From Macrocystis pyrifera (lineage: Eukaryota; Sar; Phaeophyceae; Laminariales; Laminariaceae), in NCBI GenBank assembly GCA_031763025.1, contig JASSKH010000005.1, forward strand, positions 12,728,528 through 12,792,527: 64,000 nt of DNA, read 5' to 3'. Under the pieces are notes generated by a model, which did no database searches, was not told where the DNA came from, and saw only the letters and a program-made list of their open reading frames with translations. A program made the position numbers and the translations under genes. Shown here piece after piece: positions 21,029 through 31,836 of this stretch (its first letter is position 1; each line of letters starts with the position of its first letter).

Positions 21029-22943
21029 TATCCTGCTGCTGTTGCTGCCATTGCATCAGCGGTTGCCGCGTGTGGAAAAACTCGCCGACGGTCGGTGGTT
21101 CAGCGGGTGGCGCGAAAATCATTTCTTTCTCTTCCGATTGAGGTTTCGCGTCGATGCCTGCCGCGGCTGCCTTGATGACGTCGTAGAACGACCAGAAGTC
21201 GATCTCGCCGTACACTAAGGACTGCACGCGGGGGGGGAACCGCCACAGCCGACACGAAAAAGACACGGGGCGTTGAGGGGAGAAAATTGAGACGGGTGTG
21301 GGGACACTGTTAATATGTATACGTATGCACGTTGCGGCATGGAGAAGAGATAGACACGGGAAAGGCACAACAGTTCGTAAGTCAACGGTGCGGACACGTT
21401 GCCTAACGTGCACCGCTGGGTGGGAAAAACTGATTCCATGGGAGTGCCTACCCAAGAGCCGATGCCTGCAAGACCCGAGGTCACAGAGTCGAACTCCTGG
21501 TCGTAGGACCAATCGAATTCCCTGCCTGGTACTGGTATTCTGTTATCGCTCGTCGAGGAAATATACAATACCCCACCCCTCCTCCCCTGCTCGTCCAATT
21601 CCGTTCCGTTGAACCGCGCTGTGTTGACCTCACGCTGGCCGATTTTCGCACGTTTGTTTTCGTTGCGTTCACAGCATATATTCTGCAGACGGCACGAATC
21701 GTGAGATTGTACCTGAGAGAAAAACTCGACCCGTCGTTATCTTGACAGAAGACCAAAGAGGATATAAAGCACAGAAAGTAGTACACTGTTGGCATGCGAA
21801 GTTTCAAAACCCAAAATTCATCAATGCCACCCGCAGGCAAATCAGGTGAAAAAAAAAATGATTATACTGCTACTTACAGAAAGTAACCGCTGTCGGATCC
21901 TTTTTTATTTTGGTAGTATACCGGTACCAGTTGATTTTTATATGGCACGCGGCAGGGAGCGAAATCACCCACACCTTAGTATCCACGCCCTCGGCTAACG
22001 CTTCCGTATCATGTTGAGAGAGGAGGTGCGCCTCCTCTAGTGAGCATATCTCGAACAGCTCCTGATGGGATTTGCTCGCGCGGTGCTCTGCGTCCAAAAA
22101 AATGGATGCCGGACCGAGACAAAGCACGAGAGCGATCGCCAGATGTGAAAATATCGAGCTGACGCAAAGCACCGAGTTAGCACAAGAGAGCACAAAAACT
22201 GTTGCTGGTGTTCACGAGAACGCACGAGTGATGTCAATCGGTCACGGTCGCGACTCTACTTCCCTCACTGAAGTCCCGGTCCATTTTTTCCATTTTTCCA
22301 TCTGGCCCCGCCGCCAATGGGGTGGAGGGCCCCTAAACCCTACCAGGTTCGCAGTAAACTCTTAGCAGGTAATAGCATCGACATTGTTAGCAGTATTAAT
22401 ACCTGAGTACCCGACCGCCCCTTTGGGAACACCCTCGGCATACGGTATGCTTGAATAACTCGTGACGCGGCACCCGTGTTTTTGGTGCCACCACTGCTTT
22501 CGGAGTTGAGCATTTCGGCAGCACAGACTCTTTACCGGTATACCGGAATACGCGTACCGTTTCCGCGTCTTGTTTTCGCATAATTTTAGAATGCGTTGTT
22601 TGTACACAAAAAAAGGAACAATGGAAAGCTGTACGCAAAGCCACTGTTTTAAAGCTATCATACGACTGCTGTATGCAAGCTGTAGATAATCAGGCAAGCA
22701 TTATGCAATCTGTATCGTCTTGTGGAACAAGCGGCGAGATCACCCTGCGGGGAGTAGTGCTCGAAGCAAGGAAAAGCACGCAGGCAATCTTGGCTGGTTC
22801 TAGAAGCCCTCCAATTTATGTTCTCTCACTAATCAGTTCCTCGAGCTTCTCTAGGGCAATGCGTGCTTGCTCTCCGCCTTCGTCCGCCCTTGTGAGGCCG
22901 TCACCGATCGACATCACTTGCGCATTTTCGTGAACAATCAGCT
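16556..22943 (-). CDS. DOT1-like class I SAM-dependent methyltransferase, six exons
   Basis: Exons in transcript order: 22943-22830, 22087-21975, 21221-20602, 20092-19972, 17657-17420, 17015-16556. All borders are GT-AG, and phases agree except for a one-base slip inside 17657-17420. The product has LVYGEIDFWSFYDVIKAAAA, motif I FYDLGSGSGRAVFAAVLAAD, motif II CAVGIEFLAGIHHAS, then GSFLEPECDWSDGDLIFANS (the DOT1 substrate-site strand region) and RYQMSWGPATVFVHQKL. This order matches DOT1-type histone-lysine methyltransferases and their algal relatives; the real substrate is unknown. A ~130-residue insert with Gln, Asp/Gly and Ser/Arg runs splits the domain before motif I. The C-terminal exon is disordered (Pro, Ser/Asn repeats). 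A LINE copy occupies intron 4. The 5' end is uncertain; a possible first exon lies at 28642-28762. Confidence 0.75.
17420..17657 (-). CDS. DOT1-like gene, DWSDGDLIFANSTCF exon with frameshift
   Basis: The exon has 238 nt. The first part reads GSFLEPECDWSDGDLIFANS through GARVVTFTTA; the family-like continuation FKTPWLRVLLKKRYQMSWGP lies in another frame. Phase bookkeeping also needs one extra base to reach the next exon. The slip is near 17505-17510. It is either a sequence error or a real inactivating indel. Confidence 0.7.
17954..19394 (-). mobile_element. LINE (non-LTR retrotransposon) family B, 5'-truncated, degenerate, poly(C)-tailed
   Basis: Reading on the minus strand, the copy starts inside the reverse transcriptase (LFKIYINDLIVAVEGARQGV), passes the catalytic box as GLMFAHDFVGISE where the family norm is A-D-D, then the thumb (YLGVEISKDCSWDTHMAKVI), and a C-terminal zinc knuckle CPCDKAIESRTHIVGEC. 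Frames shift near 18440-18470 and near 18235. The last frame closes at TGA inside AAATGAGTACGC, directly before six C residues, so there is essentially no 3' untranslated region. The 5' edge joins a long C run on the minus strand (G 19395-19437 on plus). It lies in DOT1-like intron 4. It is defective on three counts: truncation, frameshifts and the altered catalytic Asp. Confidence 0.9.
19395..19437. repeat. Poly-G run at the LINE 5' junction
   Basis: Forty-three bases, nearly all G with three A. It adjoins the truncated 5' edge of the LINE, so it is not that copy's own tail; it may be the tail of another insertion or a pre-existing target tract. Confidence 0.9.
19972..20092 (-). CDS. DOT1-like gene, motif II exon
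   Basis: The exon has 121 nt; one base completes a split Arg codon. It encodes CAVGIEFLAGIHHASTRVLK and RYRKLVEPVLCSPAVIKLYH. The Gly-Ile-Glu is the acidic residue that contacts SAM ribose in class I enzymes. The donor is CAC|GTGAGA. Confidence 0.75.
20602..21221 (-). CDS. DOT1-like gene, catalytic exon with polyQ insert
   Basis: The exon has 620 nt, acceptor GCGTGCAG, and leaves with two bases (CG|GTGAGA). It carries YGEIDF at the start and DLGSGSGRAV (SAM motif I) at the end. Between them is a Gln-rich run encoded by CAG/CTG repeats (20996-21055) and an Asp/Gly-rich run near 20700-20760. Confidence 0.8.
21975..22087 (-). CDS. DOT1-like gene, exon with HRASKSHQELFEICSLEEAH
   Basis: The exon has 113 nt, enters with two bases after the strong acceptor TTTTTTTGGACGCAG and ends AAG|GTGTGG in phase 0. 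It encodes the second half of the N-terminal helical region. Confidence 0.65.
22205..22262 (+). repeat. Partial inverted copy of the DOT1-like LIVHEN exon
   Basis: GTTCACGAGAACGCACGAGT and GATGTCAATCGGTCACGG on plus closely match the minus-strand sequence of exon 22830-22943 (HENA-VMSIG-G in translation). The copy sits inverted in the intron immediately following that exon. Confidence 0.6.
22830..22943 (-). CDS. DOT1-like gene, exon with LIVHENAQVMSIGDG
   Basis: The exon has 114 nt, acceptor GTGTTCCAG, and leaves with one base (ATT A|GTGAGA). It encodes LIVHENAQVMSIGDGLTRAD and a helix EGGEQARIALEKLEELI. If unspliced, the frame runs into a stop 9 nt after the donor. Confidence 0.6.
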
Positions 22944-23274
22944 CTGGAACACGCGGGACACATAATGGCGGAGGGTGAACGTGAGCACGTGAGTGAGTGC
23001 ACGCATAATCTGTCATGTGCCCAAATGCCAATACAGATGCATTCATGCGGGTATGAACATGTATTACTCACACGTAAATAAAAGTAGTACCCGTGGTACG
23101 AAGTGCGAGTACAACGTAATATATCAGTTCTGACTTGAAGGGTGTTATTAGTAGAATATACTCTGTCGGTAAATGTAAGGACCGTTTAAATATTAATATT
23201 CCTGCACAAACAATCTTTAAATTTCTGGCCGAAGCAGAGGTCCACTATTTGCTACTGTAAAAAAGTACAGGTAT

Positions 23275-23400
23275 GGTGTGTGTTCTTTACATCCAACCGT
23301 TATTTCTACCCGTCGACATCTAGAACAACCATGTCCGTGCCGATTATTCAATCCTAACAATAGAGAGATAGAAATTATGTGGTCGCAAAACTACGCCATA
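23275..23400 (+). mobile_element. Dispersed repeat family D, copy 1
   Basis: About 120 bp shared with 53125-53240, 55749-55870 and 58628-58745: TTCACATTAAACCGTT, CTACCCGTCGACATC, CAACCA-TGTCCGTGCCGATT, and a GTGGTCACAAAACTACG end. It has no coding content of its own. It may be a small SINE or MITE; no target duplication was identified. Confidence 0.7.
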
Positions 23401-24607
23401 GAGATACTATAAATACTATCAAATGTTAATACTGGCTGTACTGGTACATCGTTATGCAGTTTAAATATAGTAGACAATGCAATGCCATGCCATCGCACTC
23501 TGTAAGCGACAGGGACTACATACACATTCGATGGAAGAGAGAAAAAATTACAGCAGTAGTAGCGAAAAAACAAATCGAAACAAAAAAGAAGAAAACAAAA
23601 AGAAAGGAAAAAGTACAACTCAATCAAATGAGCCGTTTTCTGGGTCCTGTTCGAGGTGCTTTACGTACGAAGAGCAGAAAATCCACGCCGGCTGCTGTAC
23701 GAATCAAGCCTTTAGATCTCACGACAAGACAAGATTAGTCAAGATACGCCGTAGGGCGGTAGAGGGGGCGGCAGGTGAGGACCAACTGCAATAGAAATGA
23801 ATGCCAAGATACCTCTCAAGGGGGGTCGGGTGCAAGTTTCAGCAGCTGCTGCTGCAGCAGCAGCAGCAGCGGTACACTAGTTCCAACGCTTTAAGCAGCT
23901 TATCTCGGCCGCATCGTGAAGCCCGACAAAGGCTACAGGTTAGCAAGCCGGGAAGGAGCACCAGGTGCCAGGTATATCACTGCCTGCCATGCGGCATGCG
24001 GCTGCGATAGACTACCCGTAGTTAAACGAGCCTCTCGAATCCAAACCGTTCTGAGATAATACGAAGAGTATTTACCTGAAAAAAATATGTACAAAATCCA
24101 ACAATGCTGCTGCTGTCATGGTACGCTAGCATTCACCTTTCAAAAGACCCTTGCTTGCTTTGGATATACGCCCCGCCTTCTCCAGCTCCTTGGCAAAGAC
24201 GAGAAGACTCGCAACCGTTCGCCTGCGCGAGCATGCTTCGGAATCCGCGCTGCAACGCATCTCATATGGTTGTGCGCCCACCGGCATTGTTCCGTCTTCT
24301 TCTTGGCTGAATTGTCCCCTATAAAATCATGCCATTTAGTGGAACTCCTCGCAAACTTGCGCAACAAAACATCATCTCCGTCAATCACCTGCCTAATGCG
24401 CTGCCCGTTGGGGGCCCGACCGTCATTCTCTCGGCTTTCACTGCGGCGAGGATTCGTGCTCGTTACCGCCGCCTTCGCTCCGTTGAATAGACCGGGTGGA
24501 TCTTATCACAGCAACCGTGCATCCTCAGTGTTTGGCACACTGACGTCGTCTTCTCCTCAGCACGCCTATACTCAGCTCCTAACGAATAGAGCGGCGGCCA
24601 TCCAGTC

Positions 24608-24781
24608 ATGGTAACCGCTGCTGCCGCTGCATCCACTGCGGCCGCTGCTGCCGGATCGACAACCCCAGCCGAAAAGCTGGGCGGGTACGCAAGGTTGCTG
24701 AGAGGAGAATGGTCACTAGATGCGGCGTCGGCGCTAGACCAGCTCGTACCCAAGCTTGGCGGGGATAAATACAAGGGACAG
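24608..24781 (+). CDS. NAXD: NAXD exon 1
   Basis: The exon has 58 codons: an Ala/Thr-rich start, then [20 protein letters not shown] and LGGDKYKGQ ending CAG|GTGCGT. The final KYKGQ corresponds to the conserved HKG-Q/D before the first Gly motif. Confidence 0.85.
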
Positions 24782-27700
24782 GTGCGTGGAAGTCCGGCTT
24801 ACCGGCGGTACTCGTGCCGCCTCGTTATGTTGTACGTACCAGTGGGTATTTTGTAGTTGAGGTCTTGTCTCCTTCCAGCGCATGCATCTCCGTACCTCCC
24901 TCTCGTCACGAATACATGGTAAATCAGATCCGAGGTCACACAGCGGCATACGGGGCGCTCCTCCTCCCTGTCCACCGCGGGTGCATGCCTTCATTTCATT
25001 TTTTATCTCTACACTGCGGCGGGTATTATAGGTATTGAACTCCGCGTGTCATCAGGAGCAGGAACTACTTAGGTACGGCACCGGCGCCACCTCTGCCATC
25101 CCCGTACTTACAGCGGATGTCATGTGCTGTCCCTGCACGTACTCGTAGATCATAAGCAGTCTACTGTTTGTACAGCAGCCTACACATTGTTCTCGGCAAC
25201 ACGCATTGCAGGCGGGGCTCTCTGGTCTTGAGTCTCGAGAGTCCCGGCTCTGCTCTGGATGGGTGCCGAGTACGTGGCCTTGCGGTAGTTGTTGAAGAGG
25301 GGGTCGACACAATTATCGCCCACACCGGACTGCGCTTGTTACCTTTTGCTTTCTGGCTCGTGAGTCCCAAGGGCACTTACCTGGTGGTACACTTTCACAC
25401 CCCGGACAGCTCATGAGCTAGCTCATCTATCGTGTATAGCTCAAGCTTCGAAAACATGTGCAGATGAGCTACCGCCTATAGCTCAAGCCGGGGGAAACAT
25501 GTGTGGCTCATGTAGCTCCCATAGCTCATCTCGGGGGCAGATGAGCTAGCTCATGCAGCTCCTATAGCTCAGCCTGGGCAAATGTGTGTAGATGAGCTAT
25601 CGTCTATAGCTCAAGCTTCGAAAACGTGTGCAGATGAGCTACCACCTATAGCTCAAGCCAGGAGAAACATGTGTAGCTCATGTAGCTCCTATACCTCATC
25701 TCGGAGGTAGATGAGCTAGCTCATGTAGCTCCTATAGCTCAGTCTAGGAAAATATGTGTAGCTGAGCTATCCCCTATAGCTCAAGTCTTCAAAACATGCG
25801 CAGATGAGCTACTACCTATAGCTCAAGCAGGAAAAAAATGTGCAGATGAGCTATCGCCTGTAGCTCACCCCCGGAGAACGTAATCATAGCTCATGTACGC
25901 AGCTCATTGTAGCTCTTTCTCGGCAACACACGCATGTAAGATAAGTAGCTGAAAAAGCCCACCCTCAGGGACAAGTGCGAATGTATTGGAATAATATGGG
26001 TTGTACAGCTTACCATGCTTATTCAATTTCAACGACGGTACGAGCGGCAGCCAATATCGATGTTACTATTGGCAACTCATACTACAGCAGTAGCCTCATA
26101 TATAGAATAACATGAACGTGATTAGTATGGCTACTGCTAATGGTGCGCTGCAACGCCAGCGAAAAATCAATCCGCCAGCCCATCCACCCACCGCCCATTC
26201 ATAAGGCTATATTGAATCGCAGCATCATCTGAATCCCGGGCATACCGTTCCTTGAACACCACTTCCGTGGCTGGGGCCTACCAAAAGGTGCCAAGACGAG
26301 ACAGAGAGGCAGACACGAAAAACTATCTACTATTAATAGCACATCGCCAAAAAAAAACGTAAACAGATGAACTGCTGTGAGGGACATCACAAGACAAAAC
26401 ACAGCAGATCCGCCGCTGCCTCAGTTTATCCCTAAGGCATCTACGTGACGCTTGGGCTTTCTTCGTGCTCGTCGAAGACATCCTCGTCAGACAGGGTAGC
26501 TGTTTTGCCGGGTACGGTATACATCGCCTAAACCCGCTTGGTGGTGGTATGTCACAAATGGCTGCCCCCTTGGTCTCCTGTCGGTGAGCGCAGCGTGAGA
26601 AAGTGCACAGGACTTGTAAGCGCTAAACAAGCGAGGCATCTCGAACACACATCATGCACGGTACTGCTGTATTATTTTAAGAATGAAAGAAGCGTACCAC
26701 GTCAGCCGCCGACAAGAAACAACAAACTGCTGTGCGGTCATCGTTGCTGCTGTGTTCGTGCGAGTACGGTTGATAAACACTAAACACCTTGACGAAAAAT
26801 GAGACTCCACCCAGCTACAGCTACGAGTACAGCTCGCTTCATAGATACTTGTGCGTCCACGTTGCCACTACAGTAGTACAGTCCCCTACCCTTCAACTAC
26901 TCCAGAGAAGCACACATATTGGATGATGTAGCTCGAACAGCAGCATCATGGTCTAGGTGGGCAAAATCACACGACCTCCGAAACACGCGCCTTGCTTTCG
27001 GCCTGGGTTTGCTGTTTGACCGTTGGTCCTCATCCACATCGATGGTGTTGTTGGTGGGGTCCACGTCCATCGATGGATCCGCTTGCTGCCCCGCGCAAGC
27101 CTGGTCTACGGCCGACGCGCCGCTAGAGCTGGTACCCCGGGTCGTGGGCACACAGGGGGTGTTGCTATGTTGTGTCGTTGTTGTGTTTTGTGCAAGCGCC
27201 TCTTGTGGTGTGCGGGGTTTCAGCTTACAGCCGCTGTGTAGCTGTTGTGGTCGAAAAGCGAAAAATTATAATTCTGCCGGGGGTGTCGACCAGATCCGAT
27301 CTACTGCAATATGATACCACATGCTGTACCTGGTACGTACAACAAATATATGGATGTTTGTGTTGATGTCGTTCTATTTTGCGTACGTGTATTGGTCACT
27401 TGTACAGTTCATGAGCTAGCTCATCTATCCCCTATAGCTCAAGCCTAACATGCGCAGATGAGCTTTCGCCTATAGCTCAAGCTTTGAAAACATGCGTAGA
27501 TGAGCTACCGTCTACCTGGTATAGCTCAAGCTTCGAAAACATGTGCAGATGAGCTATCGCCTATAGCTCAAGCCAGGGGAAACATGCGCAGCTCATGTAG
27601 CTCCTATAGATCATCTCGGAGGTAGATGAGCTAGCTCATGTAACTCCTATAGCTCACTCTGGGTAAATATGTGCAGATGAGATATCCTCTATAGCTCAAG

Positions 27701-27940
27701 CTTTGAAAACATGTGCAGATGAGCTACCCTCCTATAGCTCAAGCCAGGAAAACATGCGCAGCTCATGTAGCTCACGTGGCTCACCGGTGAGCTAGCTCCT
27801 TAAAGAGCTAGCTCGAGCTAACGTGAGCTGATCTGTCCGAGTTGTGTACACTTTGACGCACGCATTGCGCATATTATACCATATACCAGAGTACGCTGTT
27901 GCCATGCTGTTGCTGCTGTTGTTGCTGCTGCTGCTGCCGT

Positions 27941-27972
<32 letters not shown>

Positions 27973-30900
27973 CTGCGGTTGTTGCTGCGCTGCAGTCACC
28001 ACGCGATTGACAGCCGGCAGCATACAAGTGCGTATTATATACCTGGCATACGTCGAACAGTAATCGAAACGCACGCATGCCATATAAACAACACATTACA
28101 TATTATACATATTAGGGCCCGTCTCAACGAGAAACCTTGTTCATGATAATCGAATAGGGAAAAAAAAAGTTTGCTTTGATTTGAATAGAATTTCGTGAAG
28201 AACATGCCTTTGGGTCCTATCGAGGAATAGCGGAGTAAAAAAAAAGTCGAATAACGCACAAGCGTCAACGAACCCCAGAGGGCAACCAACGAGGCGAGCG
28301 ACGTCCCGCGTCCTCCCCGGGCGCCGCGGTCAGCGGCCGATTGTTTCTGCCGGCACCACCGAAGAGGTTATCGCTCTTGGGACGTCTTGGGTGGCCGGCA
28401 CAGCCCCGAAGCCCCACGCAGGCAGCAGCGACGGGGATACAGCGATCGAACTTTTGAGCGAAGTTGTGACCTGGTCGGTGCTCGTGTGGTTTACGAGGCA
28501 AAAGAGGGATGAAAAGCTGGGTTTGCGACGGCCTTGTATAATTTTGAGGCGCCGCGGATGGCCTACTCTGTGCTAGGGGCCGTCGGACCTCGTGCTGCGG
28601 CTTCTCCGGTGGCCCTGTCTCTCGGGAATGGTGGATCTCACCTGTGAAGCAGTCGACAACACGACTCAAGTTTGCGTGGCTTGCTTCGGTTTCAGGAACA
28701 TGCCACGTCGAGTTGGACAAAGTCCCCGATTCGAATAACACGAAGAGCAAAATAAGTCCCAAAATTCTTCCTTGTTTTTATTCGTTTTATTCGAATCAAA
28801 TGTCCAGATGCCTGATTGATAATTCACTGTTCGACCGATCAGATGCGAATCAAATCAAACGAAAAATATTGGCAAGAGTATCATGAAAAAAAGTTTCTCG
28901 TTAAGATGGGCCCTTAGGTGTATGTATACAAACGTGCGAATAAAAGAAAAAGCATGTTGCTGTAAAAAAACAGCATCACCGCAACGTCAGCGGCTGATGC
29001 TCACGCTTCTCGACTGCAGCACGGCCACCGCGCGGGCAACTCGAGACGGGTTGCACCAAGCAAGTCCCGCAAGTTAAAGAAAGCTCACTCGATCCTTCTT
29101 TAGACTACTGTAGGCACCGGGTTGGTCGAAACCGGCGCGTCGCAGGTATCGCAATCGGTGTCAATGTAGCCGGTGATACGCAAGACAACGAGCGGAGTAG
29201 ACGAACGAACAGACAGACAGACAGACTACGTAAGTACTACGTCTACGAATAGGGCCGGTATAAAATGCGCCAGCCAATAACAATACCGGCACTATAGCCG
29301 CAACCGGCACTAATTACTCCGCACACTACCACACTGGTGAATCCCATCTGTATTGCCAAAAGCCAAACGATTCCACAGACCCCAAATCGGGCAACCGGCG
29401 CTACTCAGCCGATGCTGTAGAGGGACCACTGCTGTAGTAAAAGCCAGGAGGCCTTCCCTCAATATCACTGTGGATATATAGTATCTAGAGAGAGGTAAAC
29501 AAGGCAAGGCTGCCCAATATATGCAGTAGACCGTGCGAATTCGATGAAAATAATGAATCCCGCCGCATTCAAAATACGCAACAGCAAGGTCGTCGAAAAC
29601 CAAAACACAGCAGCACGGGGACGCCGGGGCCCTCCCTGTACGTAGACGTGTTGTGCGATATCTGGTAGTAGAATACGTACAGGCAGTAGAGTATATTTCG
29701 GTTTATAGTATCATGTGTCAGATTGAATCAAATTTCCTCGAAATTGATCGAAACGCAAAACAACTCGAGCCATAGGAGCCTGCGGTCAACCTGCCAGTGT
29801 CAACGTGTCAAAACTTTGTTGCCGCTGGTGCTGCTTGTCAAGCCCAAAGGGCACAGCCAACCCTGCCAGAAGATGCTATTACCGGGGTCCATAGTTAACA
29901 GGACCAAATATTGTCAGTAAAAATACCTCGATATATAGGTTTTTATGTATGCCATAGGTCCTGTTAACTATAGACCCCCCGTAATACGAGCCGCTCCATC
30001 TCGCTCCTGCCCGACAGCAGTCAACGCCCTGTATGGTGCCCGGAATACAACAGCAGCTCGTTAGTACTGTTCTCTTGGGTACTGGTACTGTAAAATACTG
30101 CGGCGCACCAATTCTTTTGTACTTGTTTGTTTTCTTCCGTCGAGACAGCTTTTGTCTACCAGATAAAAGGGGGTTTGTGACGTCCATGGGCTAGAGTTCA
30201 GGGAAATGAGCTACTAGACACAAAACTGTGAAAATACCATGATCATATCGTACGTATAAAATGCATTCCTGCCTGCGTACCTTCAGTCAGGGCTGGTATG
30301 TAATTGGTATATAATACATACCGGCTATATACGCATACAGGCACTCACCGATAGGCAATACTGTATCATGGAACGCTACAGGCTGGGCTGGCCAATGATA
30401 GCTTTTAAACTCATCCGGCGGTTTCTCAACCATTTGGAAATGTTGCGACTCAAAGTTAGTAGCAGTGCGTTCCTGAGTCTACGAGTACAGCACATTGCCG
30501 ACTTTAGAAATTTCGAAATCCGAGTTGGTTTCGTAAAAAAACACAAATTTAGGAATAGAATAGAAAGACCATGCCTTCGTTAAACGCGATATAAATATAT
30601 CGATGTTGGAGTCTATCAGGTAAACGCAGGCCCAAAACCCCTGTGTTGCGGATTGCGCTCGAAATTGGTGTGCATCTTCCTTGAGGCATGACGAAACGAC
30701 TGGTATCCTCACCATCGCTTAATTCGTCGTCCATCGAGAGATCAGGCGTGCATACGAGCCCCTCAACAAATACTTCGAGGAGCAGCACAAAATGTGGGAT
30801 TTTCGGTCCAACTTTTGCTTTTTGGCCTGTATTGTTTCCGTTGTGGTCTAGTTTTTATTTTCTTGGTCTGGATTGTTTACGTTGTACTCGAGGTCAAGAC

Positions 30901-31794
30901 GAAGGTATTCTCAGTCCAACTTTTGTTTTTTGGCCTGTATTGTTTTGCGCCTCTTCCTTCTTGTTTTTTTTTTTCCGTCTTTTCTGACCAATACCAATTT
31001 TCGTGTGATAGTCTCAAAATACGCCTATCAATAGTTCACCGATTTTTTTTTAGAATGGTGCAGAAAGGCAGTCCCTTCGGAAAACTATGACGCAGCACGT
31101 GTCAAGTTTTGAGCTCAAAATTCGAAAACGGACTAAGAAAGTGGCTGACCATTTCATTCAACAATTGGTGTAGGCCAGCCCTGCTCGTACAGTGAACACG
31201 CTCTCTGTGATGCTACCGGCACCGTCTGGGCGTCAAGAGCTGCGCCTTGAAATATTATCTGCTCCGTGATGCACAGCAGCACGGTATGATACACGTATAC
31301 AGTACGATCCAAGCCTTCCTTCGTCTCGCAAGCACGGCAGACACGGGATACAGCGGGTGCCTCGCATTGTCTACCGACGGTGGAATCCTGGTGGCATCCC
31401 CCTTCGACTGAAAAAAGCATCGACCCACCGACAAGAACCCTTGCCCTAGTTCTAACCCGACCCTATGGCACTGATGGATGCTTGGATGCTTGGATGCTGT
31501 ACTCTAGCTCGATTGGGCCTGCGCTAGGCTAGACTCGAGGTTGATTCGGCCAGTACAGTATTACGGGGGTCCATAGTTAATAAGACCTACCTGGTATGGT
31601 ATACATAAAAAACCTATATATTTACCGATTTTTACTAACAAAATTTGGTCCCGTTAACTATGGACCCCCGTAATAGTATTAATAGCAGCACAAGTCAATG
31701 GGTGGGACGTGACTGGCTTATATACGCCACCAGTGGCGCATGGAATTTTCGTGCCCTCGACTGCATGCATAACATAGCGCTTGAGTTCGCCGCC

Positions 31795-31836
<42 letters not shown>

